Source of the DNA: Trinickia violacea
Lineage (GTDB): Bacteria > Pseudomonadota > Gammaproteobacteria > Burkholderiales > Burkholderiaceae
DNA: 64,000 nt
NCBI RefSeq assembly: GCF_005280735.1
Contig: NZ_CP040077.1
Span: 3,410,001-3,474,000, forward strand
Reading direction: 5' to 3'
The notes beneath the pieces were generated by a model. It saw only the letters and a program-made list of their open reading frames with translations, made no database searches and was not told where the DNA came from. Shown here one piece after another: positions 61,324 through 64,000 of the stretch (positions are counted from its first letter, which is position 1; each line of letters opens with the position of its first letter). The position numbers and the translations under genes were made by a program.

Positions 61324-62745
61324 TCAAATCGTCCCGAACAGCGCCCGCGGCCGGTCGCGCAGCGTGTGCGCGAGGATCTGCAGCGCGCGCGTCAACTGCT
61401 CGCGCGATGCCGCGCAGGCGAGGTTGATCCGCACGCCATGCTCGACGGTCGAGCGGTCCACCGCAAACGCCGACGCCGGCATCGTATTGACGCCGCGCGC
61501 CAGCGCATTCGCCGCGTAGTCGTCCGAACGCCAAGGCGGCGGCACGCGCAGCCAGACGAACATGCACGCGGGATCGCTGTGCAGCAGCTCGGCCGGCAGC
61601 CATTCACGCGCGATCTCCTGACGCGCCTGCAGCTCGGTGCGCTGCGCTTCGAGGATCGTGTGCGCGGTGCCGTCCTCGATCCAGCGCGTGACGATCAGCG
61701 TCGAGAGCGGTGCGGGCATCCACGCCGTCGTGCGCACGGCCTCGGCGGCCAGCGCGGCGCCGTGCGGCGGCGTATGCAGGTAGCCGATGCGCAGCCCGGG
61801 CGCGAGAATCTTCGACGTCGAAGCGACATGGAAGGTCAGCTCGGGGCACAGGCTCGCGATCGTCGGCAGGCGCGAACGCAAGAGCGGGCCGTACACGTCG
61901 TCTTCGATGATCGCGATGTGATGGCGCCGCGCGATATCGACGAGCGCCACGCGGCGCGCGAGGCTCATCGTCACGACAGTCGGATTCTGCAGATTCGGCA
62001 CGACGAAGATCGCCTTCACGCGCATGCGCTTGCACGCCTCTTCGAGTCGGTCCGGCAGCAGCCCTTCATCGTCGCTCGGAATCCCGACGATCTCGAACTG
62101 GAACACGGGCGCGAGCGCCTTCAGCCCGTAGTAGGTCAACTGATCCGAGAGGATCACGCCCTCGTGGCCCATCAGGCTGCTCAGGACTGCGTAAAGGCCG
62201 TGCTGCGCGCCGCTCGTCACGACCACGTTATCGGCGATCGGCGCGAAGCCCGGCGCGGCGAGCCATTGCGCGCCGGCCGCGCGCGCCCACTCGGGCCCCT
62301 GCGGCGGCTGGTATTCCTGCGTCTCGGGATAGCGCGGATCGCGCGCGAGGTTCGCCATCGTGCGCGCCAGTTGCGTGAGGAATTCGCCGGTCGCGGGGCG
62401 ATTGACGGTCAGGTCGATCACCGCGTTCGCTTCGGCGGCGCTCGGGCTGCTCTCCGCGCGCGCGTGTACCGACGGCATCGCGCCCCCGGTGACGATCGAT
62501 CCGCGCCGCTTGCTCGCGACGATCAGCCCACGCGCCTGCAGCTCCTTGTACGCGCGCGACACCGTCGACACGTTGAGGCCAAGCTCCTGTGCCAGGTCGC
62601 GTTGCGGCGGCAGACGGCTGCCCGGCGGGTAGAGCCCGCTGCGCACTTTCTCTTCGAGATTGCGCGACACCTCTAGGTAGGTGGCCTGGCGTCCCTTTGT
62701 CTGGAGATTTTCCTCACCATTTGTGTGGTTAATTTCGCTAGTCAT
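61324..62745 (-). CDS. MocR-type GntR regulator (aminotransferase-like)
   Basis: 473 residues. N-terminal GntR winged helix (about 20-90: LYPPGSRLPPQRDLAQELGL, NVSTVSRAYKELQARGLI) fused to a fold-type I PLP aminotransferase domain with the PLP Lys in STSKILAPGLRIGYL and Asp in IIEDDVYGPLLR. Such proteins sense PLP or amino compounds and rarely show enzymatic activity. Divergent from the DadA-like oxidoreductase, its most likely target. Confidence 0.92.
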   Translation of the reverse strand: MTSEINHTNGEENLQTKGRQATYLEVSRNLEEKVRSGLYPPGSRLPPQRDLAQELGLNVSTVSRAYKELQARGLIVASKRRGSIVTGGAMPSVHARAESSPSAAEANAVIDLTVNRPATGEFLTQLARTMANLARDPRYPETQEYQPPQGPEWARAAGAQWLAAPGFAPIADNVVVTSGAQHGLYAVLSSLMGHEGVILSDQLTYYGLKALAPVFQFEIVGIPSDDEGLLPDRLEEACKRMRVKAIFVVPNLQNPTVVTMSLARRVALVDIARRHHIAIIEDDVYGPLLRSRLPTIASLCPELTFHVASTSKILAPGLRIGYLHTPPHGAALAAEAVRTTAWMPAPLSTLIVTRWIEDGTAHTILEAQRTELQARQEIAREWLPAELLHSDPACMFVWLRVPPPWRSDDYAANALARGVNTMPASAFAVDRSTVEHGVRINLACAASREQLTRALQILAHTLRDRPRALFGTI

Positions 62746-62958
62746 TCAGGTAGCAACTCCATACAAAACATTCGTTCGCCCGCACAAATCTTGTCACGCA
62801 GCGCACCACATATGTCCACGGAACAGATACTAAACCCTTTATAGGGGCATACAGCAAGGACTTATTCGCCATCCGGCGATAACAGGCGTTGCCGTGTCGG
62901 GGAAAATACCTAAGTCCACACAAAGACAAATCAATTGCACACAAAAAATCTTTGTGTG
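62720..62958. promoter_or_regulatory. Cluster of four CACACAAA sites (candidate MocR operator)
   Basis: CACACAAA at 62917-62924 and 62938-62945 (direct repeats 21 bp apart, two helical turns) and the inverse TTTGTGTG at 62951-62958 and at 62720-62727. Sites at 62917-62926 and 62949-62958 (CACACAAAGA/TCTTTGTGTG) form a perfect 10-bp inverted pair. The 62720 copy lies within the MocR coding start. Confidence 0.6.
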
Positions 62959-63032
62959 AGTATGAGCTCATCGTTTGTACGGCGCCAGCTCGGCTGGCGC
63001 GATCCCGAACTGTAGTACAGGAGGAGAGGCTT

Positions 63033-63161
63033 GTGACAAATCGACAGCCCACCACCCCAGTGACGCCCGCTACGCCCCGACTCGGTAGCGTGGCGGTCGT
63101 ATCGCTGGCTTTCGTTCTCTCGCGCAAACAGCGCGAACGTGCCGCCGACTGGAAAAAATAA
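63033..63161 (+). CDS. Candidate 42-residue protein coupled to the oxidoreductase gene
   Basis: GTG at 63033 with AGGAGGAG about 7 bases upstream, among the best Shine-Dalgarno sites in the window. The frame of 42 codons ends at TAA whose last base begins the ATG of the next gene (TAATG). The peptide is Thr/Pro-rich, then has a short hydrophobic run VAVVSLAFVL and a basic end SRKQRERAADWKK. It may be a real small protein or a leader. No homology known to me. Confidence 0.5.
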   Translation: MTNRQPTTPVTPATPRLGSVAVVSLAFVLSRKQRERAADWKK

Positions 63162-64000
63162 TGGCCGACGTCGCTGTCCTCGGTGCGGGATTCATCGGGC
63201 TGTCGAGCGCGTACTGGCTGCTGCGCGACGGCCACCGCGTGACGCTCTACGACGCGCTCGGCCCCGGTGAGGCCACGTCATACGGCAACGCGGGCACGTT
63301 CGCAAACTACGCGTGCATCCCCGTCAATAACCCGGACGTGTTCCGCAACCTGCCGCGCTTCCTGTTCTCGGCGACGAGCCCGCTCAGGATTCGCTGGGGA
63401 TACCTGCCGCACCTCGCACCGTGGCTCGCGCGTTTTCTGTTGAACGCAACGCCCAAGCGCTACGAGCACAGCGCGAAAGCGCTGGCGAGCCTGCTGACGT
63501 GCGCTTTCGAGGGATATCGGGAGATGCTTTCGATCGATGGATTGTCGAGCTTCGTTCGCGAACGCGAATGCCTGTACCTGTACTCGAACGCGGACTCGTT
63601 CAAGTCGGCGCAACCGTCGCTCGCCTTGCGCCGCTCGCTCGGCGTGCGATTCGAACACTTCGAGCATGACGGCATTCGCGAACTCGAACCGAACCTCGCG
63701 CCGATCTTCGCGCACGGCACGATGTTCAACGACAGCTGGTTCCTGAGCGACCCGCGCGGCTTCTTGCAGGTGCTGTATGAATCGATGGTGCGCCAAGGGA
63801 TGCAGCACGAGCGCACCGCCGTCCGATCGCTCGAACCGCAGAAGAGCGGCGTGCGCCTCGTCGACGAAGCCGGCCGCGTGCACGGCGCCGAGCACACGAT
63901 CGTCTGCGCGGGCGCGCTGTCCGGCCGCTTCGCGCGCCAATGCGGCGACCGCGTGCCGCTCGATACCGAGCGCGGCTATCACGTGCGCTTTCCCGGCACG
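63161..64000 (+). CDS. FAD-dependent amine oxidoreductase, DadA-like (cut by window end)
   Basis: First 280 codons of a flavin oxidoreductase of the D-amino acid dehydrogenase/glycine oxidase group. Dinucleotide fold VAVLGAGFIGLSSAYWLL at residues 4-21, then YDALGPGEATSYGNAGTFA. The substrate domain begins after residue 40. The ATG at 63161 gives the family N-terminus. The C-terminus is outside the window. Divergent from the MocR regulator, so probably under its control. Confidence 0.9.
   Translation, partial: MADVAVLGAGFIGLSSAYWLLRDGHRVTLYDALGPGEATSYGNAGTFANYACIPVNNPDVFRNLPRFLFSATSPLRIRWGYLPHLAPWLARFLLNATPKRYEHSAKALASLLTCAFEGYREMLSIDGLSSFVRERECLYLYSNADSFKSAQPSLALRRSLGVRFEHFEHDGIRELEPNLAPIFAHGTMFNDSWFLSDPRGFLQVLYESMVRQGMQHERTAVRSLEPQKSGVRLVDEAGRVHGAEHTIVCAGALSGRFARQCGDRVPLDTERGYHVRFPGT

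Overview
The window is a GC-rich chromosomal segment (coding regions with very high GC3) whose gene order and protein sequences point to a betaproteobacterium of the Burkholderia/Paraburkholderia/Trinickia/Caballeronia group (Burkholderiaceae). Diagnostic pieces are the block rpmF-plsX-fabHDG-acpP-fabF followed by the rpoE-rseA-rseB-degP block and lepA-lepB-rnc-era-recO-pdxJ-acpS-nagZ, the earP-efp pair with Arg32 in EF-P, and the RNase E gene divergent from rluC. The genus is an inference; no 16S gene is present. Most of the window is ordinary housekeeping chromosome, densely packed, often with 1-4 bp gene overlaps.

Layout. 1-5.4 kb: start of a glycosyltransferase (cut by the window edge), an ABC exporter, and the trehalose pair otsA-otsB. 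5.4-7.4 kb: a copper/cytochrome oxidase assembly operon (Sco1-like, PCu(A)C chaperone, CtaG). 7.5-8.7 kb: an ElaA acetyltransferase, a short gene remnant, and tRNA-Cys plus two identical tRNA-Gly genes. 8.8-13.7 kb: pgsA, uvrC, earP, efp. 13.7-15.4 kb: an orphan NtrC-type response regulator with an unusual GAFAGA loop, behind a likely sigma-54 promoter. 15.5-24.4 kb (minus strand): nagZ, acpS, pdxJ, recO, era, rnc, lepB, lepA and a glutaredoxin-like gene. 24.4-28.3 kb: the envelope-stress block degP, rseB, rseA, rpoE, in which rpoE is scrambled and carries an in-frame stop. 28.4-34.9 kb: the fatty-acid synthesis block. 35-40.5 kb: yceD, maf, an RsmI paralogue, sppA, a Rieske protein, a HAD phosphatase, rluC. 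40.5-48.6 kb: a 725-bp leader and rne, then moaA-mobA-moeA (molybdenum cofactor), a small membrane protein and an acetyltransferase. 48.7-55.4 kb: rmuC, a hydroxyacid dehydrogenase, an NhaD/CitMHS-like antiporter, an orphan lutC, pncB, fdxA. 55.5-56.8 kb: two tRNA-Asn genes followed by a roughly 1-kb island holding a parDE toxin-antitoxin pair bounded by a 57-bp duplication of the tRNA 3' end and its terminator. 56.9-64 kb: creA, a DUF4865 protein, an AraC regulator with azlCD, an unknown protein, and a MocR regulator divergent from a candidate 42-residue protein coupled to a DadA-like oxidoreductase (cut by the window end).

How the parts fit. The window holds complete sets for trehalose synthesis, copper delivery to cytochrome oxidase, EF-P rhamnosylation, type II fatty-acid synthesis with the phosphopantetheine transferase acpS, and the later steps of molybdopterin assembly. 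The items most worth checking are the broken rpoE beside apparently intact rseB and degP, the tRNA-Asn/parDE island with its palindromic operator, the sigma-54 promoter with the GAFAGA regulator, and the CACACAAA site cluster with the small coupled ORF at the right end.
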